A stretch of DNA of 64,000 bases from Plasmodium vivax (taxonomy: Eukaryota > Apicomplexa > Aconoidasida > Haemosporida > Plasmodiidae), in assembly GCF_000002415.2 (NCBI RefSeq), contig NC_009910.1, positions 717,501-781,500 on the forward strand. Direction: 5' to 3'. The position numbers and the translations under genes were made by a program. Within the stretch, counting starts at the first letter, position 1. The number at the start of each line of letters is the position of its first letter. Under the pieces are notes generated by a model. It ran no database searches. It worked only from the letters and a program-made list of their open reading frames with translations, and was not told where the DNA came from. Shown here in pieces: positions 11,329 to 23,856 of the stretch.

Positions 11329-14300
11329 TTAATTATTTTTTCGCTTGTCGTGGCTCGGCAGTACCGTGCTGATTATTTCGTAGGCCTCCTTCTTCGTCCC
11401 CCTGGCGATGTAACTTTCGCGGTCTACTATCCTGACGATGTACATATTTTCGCAGTACTCCAGGAGCTCCTTCCTAAAAGAAGAAAGAGGAAGCGGGCGT
11501 GTTGGGCGAAGGCGCAATTCCTTCGGTGTGTTTAGCGGCGCGGTTCGCCCGACGTTCGCAGGAGTGGTTCGTAGGAGCGGCTCGCATGAGTCGTTCGTAG
11601 GAGCGGTTCGTTTTCCCATTTTTCTGAGTGCCCTGCTGTCCCACCTGAAGGTCGTGATTATGAACTGGGTTCCTCTCTGGGCCAGCTCCCGCAGGCTGTC
11701 GCAAAAAGGAATAAATAAAAATAAAACAAATGAGTAGCTAAGCAAAGCACAGGTGCAAACGCTGCCATAATGGCAACCCTTGCGGGGGGCACTGTTTCCC
11801 CTTGCGCACGCGAAGGAAAAGCGGAGCTGCCCTTTCTCCGTTGGACCGTACAGGAGTGAGAGGTTGTCCCGGTGAATTGTATCCAGGGCCGCGTCAATTT
11901 CGTCGAAAAAGAAAAAGGAAAAGTTGTCGATTTTGTTCAGGCAGAGAAAGAGGCAAATGGCCACGATGCTGCGCTCTCCTCCTGAGGGGGGGTCAAAAAA
12001 TGGGGGAAACGTTAACTGATGGTTGGCATGCAGCTATCTTCGAAATGCACACCGCAGATAGGCGGACGATCCCCCATGCGCTGCAGTTTTGTCTCCTTAC
12101 CAGACAACTCCTGAATTGTGTAACTCATTTTTTCATCCTCGTTCGAGGTGATGTTGATCGAGATGCCCGTGATTTTGTCAACGTAGGCTATCAGGGGGGG
12201 GGGGGAGGTGCATACAAATGGGCAGGTAATAAAATGGGCAGGTAATAAAATGGGCAGGTAATAAAATGGGCAGGTAATAAAATGGGCAGGTAATAAAATG
12301 GGCAGGTAATAAAATGGGCAGGTAATAAAATGGGCAGGTAATAAAATTGACAGGTAATAAAATGGGCAGGTAATAAAATTGACAGGTAATAAAATTGACA
12401 GGTGCATGCGCGTGGAAAGTACACACATTTGTGGGGCACCCAGTCTGCTCACCTTCATCGTCTATCATCTTCTTCCGCGCCCTTTTCTCGCTCGCCTCCC
12501 TCAGGGTATCCTTGTACTCCTTTTCGCTCATTTTTTTAAGCACCTGCGAAGGGGGCACCATTCGAATGCACATGTAACCATTCCGCATCCCATTTGGTGC
12601 GTTAAGCAGCGGGACGTTTCCACATGGAGGTGTCAAAATAGGTGTTCTCATTTTTGTGTCTCCTACCAGGGTAGCCTTCCGATTCTTAAAAAGGAGTGAG
12701 AAATACTCGGAGAAATATTTACTGATTTTTAAGTACGTAGCCTCCAACGCTTCGTCCTTCTTCTTCCCAATGTGCTGTGAGGGGAAAAAAAAAAAAAAAA
12801 AAAAAAAAAATGAAAAAAAAAGTGAAAAAGGGGAACGTACACAGTTTATATACGTACAAGTGGGACCGCATCCTGGACAAAGAAGCAAAGCAGTGGAGAA
12901 TGGGAGAAAAAAAAACAGTACCTGTATCATGTCCTTAATGTTTTTATATGACGTGCCTATCTCCTCGTTCCTCTTCTTCAGCTCATTAAAATCGCCTACG
13001 TGAAAAGCAAAATTAAGCAGAATGGCGTGTAAAATCGTGGTAAAGGCGAAAGGGAAGATCTACGCAAAATGCCCCACAGAAAAAAGGGACGGGACTGCCA
13101 GGGGAACGACGTCAAATGGACAGTCGCTCTGCACACTCATCTATGCCAAACGGCAATTTTGGCAAACACCCCCATGTGTGGTAAAAACGTACTCATTAAC
13201 ATGTTCAGTCTGTCTCCCGCCTTTTCATTCACATTGGAGTATTTCTTCAGTTCCTGCGAGGGGGTGAACAGAGAAGGGAAGAAAGAGTGAGAGTGCTCGC
13301 AAGGAGATAATTGCAAAAATGCAAAGAAGCAACACAGCTGCGTTGCACACGAGAGCTGACATGAAAGTGGCAAAACGCATGCGCGCCATCGCCCCCCTTT
13401 TTTACCAGCGTTATGGATTTAAGCTTCGCAGACAACTCCTGCTTATCGTAATTTTTATATTCATTTGGGTCTTTCACACCTTGCGGCAAAATTATTTTTT
13501 TTTTTCGTATGTTTTCTTCCTTTCCTCTGCAAAGTGGGGAAGTGGGAAAGCGTGTAAGTGTGTAAGTTAAAGATGTATGCCGTTTTTTTTCCTCTTCATT
13601 TCGCGCAATGAAACGCCCTGCGAGAGTAACACACACGAATGCCTCTCCCCCGCGCGCAACAAATTTTACTCCAAAATGCGAAGCTCCTCATTTATCTGAT
13701 TCATCTGATGGCACAGGTCCAAAATTCTCTTCTTGTGCTTCTTCTCGTTTATGTAGATTTTGTCCAAGCTGGACTTCACGCTTTCCATGTCTTTCTGCGA
13801 AGGGGGCAAAAAAGGACAGTACAGATGATGGCAAAAGGGATGGCAAACGGATGGCAAACAGGTGGCGAAAAATAAAACGTCGCGGCTGGGCCAATTCGGT
13901 TCATATCTTGGTAGCCCCTCTCTTGCCGCTTACGCTGATCTGTTTTATCTTCTGTTCGTAGAGCATCTTTTCCTTTTCGATCTGAAAGAAGAAGTGAAGT
14001 GTGCCAAAGTAGCATGCGGTGAAGTGTGTTGGAAGGGGATGCGAGTCCGTCACAAATGGGGGGGCGCATGCAGCTATGTACAGCGAAGCGATGCGAAGGG
14101 CTCATCTGTTATGTGAGGCGATTCCCCCGCTCCCTTTTTTTCGCCACCTTTTCGATGTTGTTCTTCTTCTCCCTGAGCTCTTTGGTGTACTCGTCGATGT
14201 CGACGTCTTCGTACTCTTCCATGTAGATGTTGGAGTCATTCTGCATGCAGGGGGGGAAATGAGCACGTTGGGGAAGCACCCCTAAGTAGGCGCGCCTCGT

Positions 14301-16251
14301 TGAGCGGCCCGCCAATTTGTGAAATTACCCTTATGCGCTGTTACGCGTTTGCGTTTTTGCTCTTTTGCGCCTTTTCCCTTTTGTGACTCACCTCGCTCCT
14401 CTTCTGGTACAGAAGCTCCAGCTTGTTCTTAAAATCGTCGTACTCGTTGGTAACCTTGTTGAGTTCCTCCCTGAGCTTTTTGACTTGCTCATTCAGGGCG
14501 TTGATATCTACGGAGCCTTTCGGCGACTCGTCCGGATTCACATTACTATTTCGCAGCTGCAGTATCTGCACCTTGAGTTTGTCTTTATAATCCTCCAGAT
14601 GCTCCCTCTTCTCCTTAATCTGTTTTATTTTTTCGCTAGCTATCCGTACGTTTTCTTCATTTGCGTGAATGCTATTCGTAATTGAGTTTAGGGTCGTTAG
14701 ACACCCATTTTTCTGGGCTGCCGCGTTGGACTTCTTATCATAAATGATTCGCAGCTCCTCGTCTATTTTCTCGATGCCGTTGGTCATTTCTTCGATGGCG
14801 CTCTTCTCCTTCTTCTCCTTTTCCTTCAGCTCTTTCAGCTTATTGTAAATGGTGTAAACGCCGTACTTCTTTTTGCTGTACCCGCCGTACATAAACCCCT
14901 GCTTGGTCATCTGCGGAGGGGGTGACGAGATAGCAGGAGGATGAGCAGGAAGAGTGGGGAACGTGGGAAGACCTGGCAAGCAAGCATACATACACGCACG
15001 CACACACATGCGTACGGCAACAGCGAGAGGCCGCTTCCCCCCTTACGTAGTCCCCGTCGATGTTGACGCAGTTGTAGTTCTCCTCCAGGTAGTTCTGGCA
15101 GCACTCCAGGGACTTCACGATGACCGTTTTAAATAAAATGCTCTTTAAAAACTCATATATCTTGGTGTTGTAATTTACGCAGTTTATGAGGGGCACCATA
15201 TTTTTGTCGTTCGGGTACGTGAAGTCGCTATACTTTCTTATGTTCAACAAGGGAACGATGGTCAATTTTCCGAAGAAGAAATCCTTAAACTCAAATTCCT
15301 TTTTTTTTTTTTCTTCTCTTTTTTTTTCTATAAATTCGACTATTTTTTTCGCCGTCTTCATGTCTTCGACGATCAGCGTGAAGTAGTGGTTTTCCAGGAC
15401 GGTGTCCACGGCCTTCACGTACGTCTTCTCCACCTGCGGGGGGGGAATCGCCATATGCATTCGTATGAGGGTATATGCATTCGTATAAGCTCATACGCAT
15501 CCGTATAAGCTCATATGCATCCCTATCAGCGCATATTCATCCGCGTGAACGCGCCTTCTGCTCCCCCTTCTTTACGTTTATGTTGTCTATGAGGAAGCCC
15601 AAAACGTTTTCCTTGTGTATGCTGGAGTCCTCCAGGATCAGCTGCACCATCTTGACTATTTCTTTGTTCGAGCTCTTTACCATTTCTTCGTACTTGTCTG
15701 AGCAGCGGCGGATGGGAGGGGGGGCACATGTGTACGTGCATAGCTATCCGTGCAGCTACCTTCGTGTGTAACTTCCTGCGTGGGTAGCTACCCATCTGCA
15801 CACGCTGGCACGTCGCTGCGTGTACTCTCCCTCACCATTCACTTCAATCAGTTGGCTCTTAACAACATTCAGGTTTGCCGTTCCCTCGGAGATTTTCTGT
15901 TGGAACTGCCTCTTGTGCTCGACGCAGATCTCCGATTTCTGTAAACAGTTGAGCAAAAGTTCCGGACGGGTGGGGAAAGAAATGCACATAAGAAATGGGG
16001 GAGAAACCACAAAGGTATGCTATGTGTTGCCCCAATTTTTTTCCAATCAGTAGGCTTACACTGTTCAGTTGACTTATCTCATCGGCGCACTTCTCCGATA
16101 GCGTCTTGTTTTCCTGAACACTGTTTTTTAGAAGTTTGGACTCCTCTTCCAGTTCTTGCAAGTATTTCTCGTTTTTTATCGCCTAGGGGTGAGGCAGGGG
16201 TGGAGCAGGGGTGGAGCAGGGGTGAAGCATATACTGGAGGGGGAGGGGCTC

Positions 16252-16282
<31 letters not shown>

Positions 16283-17921
16283 CCTTTTTTTTTCCTTTTT
16301 TTTCCCACTTCCCGGCAGCATTTGTGCCACCTTTTGAGCCATTTCCCCCGTTACCTCCTTCTCCAGGGCGGACAACTCCGTGTTGATGTCGCCTATCATC
16401 TTCTCGATTTTTTTCACATTATGGGAGTAGTTCCCGTCCTTGGGGTTCTTTGTCTGGTTCATGGAGAGCAACTAGGAGAAGAGGGGGAAAGGGGGGTGCC
16501 GTCATTCGGTGGTTCACTCTGCGTCAGTGCGTACAAATATATAGTATATATATATATATATATGTGTGTGTGTGCTTGTGCGCCCGCAGCCCGCGCTGAC
16601 GCACGCGTGTACAAGCTCAGGTACCATGTTGATCTCGCTGTGCTTGTCCTCTATCTCCCTCTCCTTCAAATTGATGACGCTCTTGAGGCTCTGGAGCTTC
16701 TCATTAACGCGCAAAATGAAATCGTTAATCTGGTTGAGGTTTTCAATTTTGCTTTTATTTTTGGACTCCTTCAGTTTTTTCTCCTTCCTTTTTTCGTCAA
16801 TCAAAATTTCGAGGTGGATGATATTTCTTTTGTTTTGTATTTCTTCGGACACCGATTTGTCTAGCTCATTTTGATAGGAAACAATTTCCAATTTCATTTT
16901 GTTCAGCTGTTCTGTGTACTCCGATTTGGTGTTGTTGCTTACGCTTAAGTTATTGTCCTCATCCTGCGTTTTATTCTTCAATTCTTGCAACTTAGATTTC
17001 AGCGTTTGCGTCTCTTTATAAACATTTTTGTAATTTATTTCGTTCAAATGATATTCCAGATGAACCTTTTCTTTTTCCAATTTTTTATAGGCTAAAAAAT
17101 GTTCAAACTCTGCTTGTAGACTTTCCAATTTTGCATTCATTTCTTGAAACTCCTTTTCGATGGTTCCTTTTTTGGCATCACATTCTTTGAGCATTGATAG
17201 GGCGTCTTTTTTTTTCTCTTCAAATATTTTCGCGCCCAGGATACTCTTTAAGTAATTTAAAATTTCTTCATCTTTCATGTTACTTAATTTGATAATCTGT
17301 CCTTGCTTAATTATGTTATACAGATTGTTAACACATAATCCGCAACTTTCTAGTAATTCTACGTATTGATTTTTACTAATATTTTTTTCATTCACGTAGA
17401 TTTCGCACTTCATATTTTCCATCACTTTTTTTATTTTAATTTCGTTTTCTTTAAACATGCTAAAATACTTTTCCGAGTTGTCAAAAATGATTTCTACGTA
17501 GCAGCTCCTCACTGCACTTCCTATCCCTTCGTGTAAAAAGACCTGTTTGTACTCGCACATGTCGCTCAGTATGAACTCGATGGCTAGCAGGATGTTGCTC
17601 TTCCCGGACCCATTAAACCCCACTGCGAGGGAAAAAAAAAGGGAAAACATGTGCGGGGTGGGGGTGAAAAGGGGCCTCACATATCTGCATCTGCATCTGC
17701 CTCTGCCTCTACACATGTGTACATCTCTACACATGTGTGCCTCGTGGCTCGTGCTCGGCCGCCCCACCCGGCTGGCAGAACGAACAAAGTGAAGCCGCGC
17801 AAAATGGTAGTAGCAGCGGCGGGGCCGACATACCTATGCAGTTAATCCCCTTGGTGAAATCAATGGTCGTTTCATTTTTGTAGGTCCGGAACCCTTTAAG
17901 TTTTATCTGTTTTATGTACAT
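11329..17921 (-). CDS. SMC3: Structural maintenance of chromosomes protein 3 (cohesin subunit)
   Basis: Twenty exons join in frame to 1196 residues, the usual SMC3 size: 17834-17921, 16625-17622, 16355-16471, 16060-16182, 15836-15938, 15576-15697, 15047-15433, 14392-14910, 14148-14240, 13934-13981, 13670-13794, 13406-13526, 13193-13253, 12922-12995, 12667-12774, 12453-12543, 12101-12187, 11852-11981, 11645-11695, 11329-11473. SMC3 pairs with SMC1 in cohesin, which holds sister chromatids together. Seen are MYIKQIKLKGFRTY at the start, Walker A GFNGSGKSN (residues 31-39, split by intron 1), a long coiled coil, a hinge (about 518-690, GLY-GLY-TYR loop KQGFMYGGY), a second coiled coil, the ABC signature LSGGERS (1087-1093, split by an intron), and Walker B FFFFDEID with D1115/E1116. 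All splice phases agree. The call is secure. Confidence 0.96.
12220..12402. repeat. 16-bp repeat array inside SMC3 intron 16
   Basis: About eleven units of gggcaggtaataaaat fill most of the intron between SMC3 exons 16 and 17; the last units carry ttgacagg variants. On the plus strand each unit contains CAG|GTAATA, a good splice-donor word, but the gene is read from the other strand. Confidence 0.9.
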
Positions 17922-18967
17922 GGTTGCATATCTGGGGGGCGTACCAAAAACTTCACCTTTGTCTTGTTCCCCACCTTGGCGTCAGCGAAAAGGGGGGCCA
18001 CGCGGGGAGGGGTGTTTATGCGTGTCCTCCTCGTTTAGAAAAACATTCATGAAAAGAGCAAACTCGCTAAAACAGAGCAGGGGGAGGAGAAGCAGCGCAA
18101 AGCAGAAAATGCGCAGCTGCAAAGTTCATGATCGAAAAAGGCATGGGCAAAAAATACACAAATGCACAAATGCACAAATGGAAATGTGGAAAAAAATACC
18201 ACTCGCGCGATTTTTACTATTTCCTAATTTTTCACCCTTTTCGTTTATCAAAACAAAGATGTAATGCGTTTTGCGCGTTTTTATTTGACCCAAAATATGC
18301 TCGCCTCACTCCCCTTTGAACATTTTTTTATACATGTATTTTTGTATATATAAAAAAAAAAAAAAGGCCCTTTGTGAGGGAAGGGAAAGGACGTGTATAT
18401 TACCGAATACGCTTTGCAAGGATATGATCCGGATGGTGATATTTGCCCCTTACGCTTCTGACGCTACATTGGGTGCCCCTTTTTTACGACCCCATTTTAG
18501 TCATACGCCTACTCTACTGTGCACCTTATCCTTTGTTGCACTTTTCGCAGTTTAGGGTTACGTTTAAAGGAACCTAAATGGTTATGTTAAAGGAGTAAAG
18601 GCTTTGCCTTCGTTTTTTTTTCTTCTTTGCGAAGTCTGAACTTTTTTTTTTTTTTTTTTTTTTTGGCGCATAGTATACATACACATACACATCGCACCTG
18701 TGTTTGTTTTCAAACAAATGCTTTAAGTTGAATGGGGTAAAGTTAAAAACAAACGAAAAAATGTAAATTTTGTGCAAGAATAATTGTGACTACAAATTGG
18801 CAAAGAGGCACACATAAGGGGCGATGTGTGAAAGTATGAAATGGAAGAAAGCACAAAAAAAAAGTAACAAGTAAAGCAAAATATAATAGGGTAAAATATG
18901 CTGCGCAAACAGTCCAGCGAAACGGCAAAGTGGCAAAGCTGTAAACATGTAACTTCCCCAATTTCCA
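17922..18967. other. Intergenic region between SMC3 and the PPR-like gene
   Basis: About 1 kb upstream of SMC3 and downstream of the next minus-strand gene, so it should hold the SMC3 promoter and the other gene's 3' UTR. It has a poly-T run at 18641-18664 and falling GC content towards the centromere. No supported gene. Confidence 0.55.
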
Positions 18968-21900
18968 TTAAAACTGCCTTTCCGCTTTACACTTCTTCAA
19001 ATCGCTTCGCACATCAGCTGCCAATTTTTCTAAATCACCAAACTGCTTATTCTTTTCAAAATTGATTAGCTCCCTGTGTAGGCTGTCAATGGACTGATAC
19101 AAATCTTTGTATTTCCCTTTTTTTTTCAAAATTAGTAAAATGCCTTCAAAGAAGTTTAAGGGAACTCGTTTTATGTCAAATGAGTTTAGCACAGCGTCCA
19201 AGACATTCAGGGCTACTTTAGCGTTTTCTACGAATGTGAGGCATAAAAGGGGGTGAAAGTGGGGTGGGGGCAGTTAAAAAGTTGTTCCATCTGTGGGAAG
19301 TGCTACACGTGAGGGTGTCACGGACATGAGCATAATAAAGAAACGGGCACAGTTGCAATTGCAGTAGTCGCAGGTATGCGCATGCGGCATCCGCTTCCAA
19401 CTCCACGTACCCTCGAAAAACGCTGCCTTCATGACAGTGTAATACAGCTCGAAGTTTACTGTCCCCCCGGATGGGGAAAATGATTCGAACTCTTTGAATA
19501 TTAAATCGTTCTGAAAAGGGAGAGGGGAAAGGGGGCATAATAGCAGCGCAGGGTAGGCGTAGTATCAACACAGGGGAGGCACAACTCCTTTTTTTGCGAA
19601 ATTTCTCTACCATTTTTCTCTCGAAGTACAGGGAAAAAACGTCTATCAGCGTTTCTGTGCTCACGGGAATGTCACACTGAAAAAAAGGGGCGGGATGGAA
19701 ACAGGCAATCTTTTGCAAATGGCACCATCGGGGATGAGTAGACAGAATATGCTGTGTGCACATAGCACTATGCCAGACCGTACAGGGAGGCATCACCTTC
19801 GTAGCAGATAATTGGCGAGCACAGCCATTTTTTATTTGTTCGTACCTTCCTCGACAAGTCCAACAGAGTTATAACGTTGCCCACTTTCTTTTTATTTAAA
19901 TCAAAATATAGGCACATGTGGATAAAATTTTCGTACTTCTTTAAAAGTTTGCATACAGCAGGACCATTTAGGATGTCTTTAAAGTATGCCTTGTCCATGA
20001 CCCTCAACATGCTAATATATTCGTGAAAGTTCACTTCTTTTGTGCCGCCACCCGCGGGGTGCTCACCTGGTAATGCAGCGATATCCGCAGCAGTAGTGCC
20101 TGTGTTGGTAGCGGCAGTGCCCTCTTTAACGCTTCGCCTCCCTTCGAGGAAAAATATAATGGTTAAAGCAGCTAACGCGCTGTCGTAAACCCAAGTGAGC
20201 TTTTCATAAACGTTAAGAAAGTCTCTCGAGTTTAAATATATTATATTGTTGTAGGTGAAAAATATATCCCTCAGCGTGGTGACCAACGAATCTGCGTTTT
20301 TGCTATTTACGTGGACTCTCAGCTTGTTGAATAAAAAATCTTTCAAGGAATCTTCGCTGATGCTGTCTGAACCAATTGTATATTTTAGCTTCACAAATAC
20401 ATTAGCAACGTTACTATATGTGGTAGAAGGAGGAGCGCACTCTTCAGTGGTCCCTTTCTGTTCACTGTAATTTTTTTCAATCACGTCCCTATATAAGTAG
20501 TTTCTTCCTTTCACATGAACATTCACATTTTGCGTAACTTTATTGCTGTTGCTTTTTTGCTTATCATACAGATCCTTCTCCATCGTTTCGTCACACAAAA
20601 TTAAATTGTTCTTCAAAAGTAGAAATATGGACATTACATTTTTGCAGTTCACCGCCGGGGAAAGAATCACATTTTTATTAAAATCAGTTGAATCGAAATG
20701 CGGTTCGGCTGAAATGATTTCTTTCAAATTGTGAGCATTTTTCAAATGATTTACAGACAAGGATACGGTACGTAATATAAAGTGGGGCACATAAGAATAG
20801 ACGTCATCGCTATTTGCTTTAATTGCTTCATAATTGTTGGACAGAAAAAAGTTTAAGATGTTTTTTTTCAAAAAAATAGAATATTTTAAATCCTTTTTTG
20901 TGTATCTTGTCACATAATAATTTAAAAATAGTAAAAGGAAGAAAAATATATTTACAGTTATTCTGTAGTTCTCTTTGTAAAAAAACAGGTTTATGGCCTC
21001 GAAAAAAATGTTCAGTATGTTATTCACGTTGGTCAATTCACTTTCTACTATGTCGTCCGAACCATAATCCATAAAAATATACTCCGTGATGAAATTGCTT
21101 AGGATAAACAAGCTCATGTCATATTTATCTTTCTTCGCAATTTCGTACATCTCATTATATAAATTAAAATCCTCATCCGAATGGATCCCTTGGAAAATGT
21201 AATAAGACAGCTTGTTCTTTCTTAGATTTACTATGTCGTTGTAAATTTCGACGTTTTTCTCAAAAGGGCACTTCAAGTCCTTCGCTGCGCTTGCGTCTTC
21301 GTTTACACATCCTAGTGAAGATCCCTCCGCTGCGCCTTCGCCCACCGGCTTTGCCCCTTCCTGCGCGATTTCCCTCTCAGATTCACAATTCACGTTGTTG
21401 AAAAATCTGATCAATATCACGTACGTTTTGTACGTTTTAATATATGAATACTTCAGCAGAAGGAAATATAACTTTTTTATATTAATAAAGCTTTTGAATT
21501 TTATGAAATATTTGAAAAGTTCATTAAAGTTAAAAATGTCGATCATTAATTTCATGTCACATTTTTTTTTTAAGTAATCGCACATATGCTTGTACAGCAT
21601 CGTTTTCGTCAGCACAAAATAGCAGTCTTTAGAAAAATATAAATTTAAGTACGATTTACTAATTAGTTGTAATTCATTCAGCACGTGCCCTTTGTCTATG
21701 TCACAATTCTTAAAACTGTGTATCAAATTTTTTGCATTTAAATATTTTATTGGAATATTCTTCAATTTCATCTTTTTGTAAACCTTGTACACTCGATCAT
21801 ATTTATGGTTGCTCAAAAAGGACTGAATAAACAAACTATACGTTTTGTTATTTACATATAAATTATCTCTTTTTTCTAAGCGTTCAATTTTGTCATACGC

Positions 21901-23856
21901 TTTGTTTTTCAGCAGACGCAGCAGATATTTGTTAAACTTGTCTTTCATGCTGTTCGAATCGTTTGCAGTTGCGTCTTTATTTTGTACACTCTGAGCCTCT
22001 GATTCGTTATTTTGTTCAGTCACCGGATCGCCGTCGCGTTTGGCAATTTCTTCCTTACTGTCGCCCTCCTTCAAAACTATGCTATTCGTGTATAACTGCT
22101 CCCCGACAGTTTTGCTCTCATTATAATTGCTGCTAATCTTTTTATTCACGCGATTCTTTTCATCCTCCGCACTTTTAATCGATTCGCTAATATCTAGGAG
22201 TAATTTAGACATGTCACCAGAAGTTACTTCCTGCGCATAGTCATCTACAACTGCATTAAAAATTTTCTTCACAGCACTTAAACTTTTATCATCAAGTGCG
22301 TTAAAATTGTTTTTATATAAACTTAAAAGCAAGACTATATTAGAATAATCTCGTACTGGGTATAAACTATCTAGCAACACAGAAAATAAATAATTAACAA
22401 TTTGCAGCAAGCGACCGTCCTTCTTTCGGTCCTTTATAGAATTCTTAAAATTTAATAAAATAATAGTGCAAAAATAGTGATCACTGAAAAAAAAGAAAAC
22501 ATAAAATAATAAAACTTTTATGAAGACATTGTCATATAGTTCTTTAAATAGTACATGCTTGCGCCCATTGACTAACGACTCCTCTTCATCATTCAATATA
22601 GCGTCTTTTCCTTCCTTCTCATCGCTTGGGCCCTTATTTAAGCTTTCATTATGCACCTCGTTCTTCCTTTCCACAATAGTGCTACCACCTTTTTTGCTAT
22701 TTGCAATAACCCCTTTAATATATTCACATTCGTTTTTTTCTTTCTCAAAAATGGTGTTAAGTATATGGCTCTTGTACTCACTATAATTTAAGGCATCATC
22801 ATATTTCGCAACATTTTCCTTTAGATTCTCCAAGTTTATTTGATTATGAATTAATAGCATTACGTAGTAAAAACGAGCTTTGCTTAAATTATAAGAATAC
22901 AGGGCAAAAATGCTTATAAAGAAGAAATGGGGATTTATTATGTACTCATAATGATGAATTAAATCTGGGTTGTCTCGCATCAGCAAATTCAACGCTGAAA
23001 ATATTTCTGTTAGGAAATGAAATACATAGTTGTTATTTAAAACCGCGTTGGTGCTTAGCACAGAAAAGAAACTTTTAATATTCATTTTTATTGCATCGTT
23101 CTTTTTTATATCTTTTATGAGATCGTGCATATTTACAAATTCATTTTTCATCCTGTCACATATGTGCGTGTCATGTAGATAATTCTGGGAGTGCTTTATG
23201 ATTGTATTCATTATATTTCCGATTTCATTTTTAATAAAACTAAAAGAGACATAGTTATCTTTGCAACATTTTAGTAAAAGAGAATATCTTTCTAAATGCT
23301 TAAAAAATTCATCTGTATTCATGTTATCAATTGCAATGGACCCAAAGGAAAGAAACAACGATTTTATTTTTTCAGAGTTGAAGGTGTTGTCTGCATTATT
23401 TCTCTTTTCATCAATGGACGCAAATGCTCTTTTATACTCTGCATACAAAAATTTTGTTAAGTGTGTAACATCTTTACTGTTCATATCGTCTATCACTACT
23501 TCATTCCACACATCTGGACTTGACGCAAAACTAGAGGTGAATCTATCTAGGTTCTTGTTATTGGCACTATCATTTTCACGTCTGCTAGAGAAGGGACTAT
23601 TTGTAACGAACTTTTCTATATTTTCATACACATTGCTTTTATCGACGTTTGACCTTTTTAAGGATTTTCCATGGGCAGAACAGGATTTTTCTAATCTAAG
23701 GATTGCCCTTTTATTGCTGCCCTTTTGTGCGCATGACGTAAATTTTTGGTTATTAAGAAAAAAAGGTGTAGTTTTTAATTGGAAGCACGATGTAATATCA
23801 TGTTGTGCTATGAACAACAAAAGGGAAAATAAAATTAGAAGGAAAGCATGTTTCAT
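18968..23856 (-). CDS. Large signal-peptide protein with PPR-like helical repeats, probably organellar
   Basis: Four exons join in frame: 19846-23856, 19611-19676, 19411-19510 and 18968-19227, giving 1478 residues. The protein starts with a strong signal peptide (HAFLLILFSLLLFIAQHD), then a basic Ser/Asn-rich segment, as in apicoplast-targeted proteins. The rest is mostly helical. Around residues 665-720 the sequence TYSLFIQSFLSNHKYDRVYK and MKLKNIPIKYLNAKNLIHSF matches the 35-residue PPR pattern (paired helices, MKxKxIPI turn), so binding of organellar RNA is a reasonable guess. Low-complexity acidic stretches separate the helical blocks. The last three small exons were found by splice phase and end ...KCKAERQF. 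Codon use is visibly more AT-rich than in genes further left, in line with its position beside the centromere. Function is not established. Confidence 0.75.

Noticed and set aside
18743..18961. Hydrophobic frame just after the PPR-like stop
   Set aside because: It overlaps the likely 3' UTR, has no splice link to the gene and looks like a translation of T-rich sequence.
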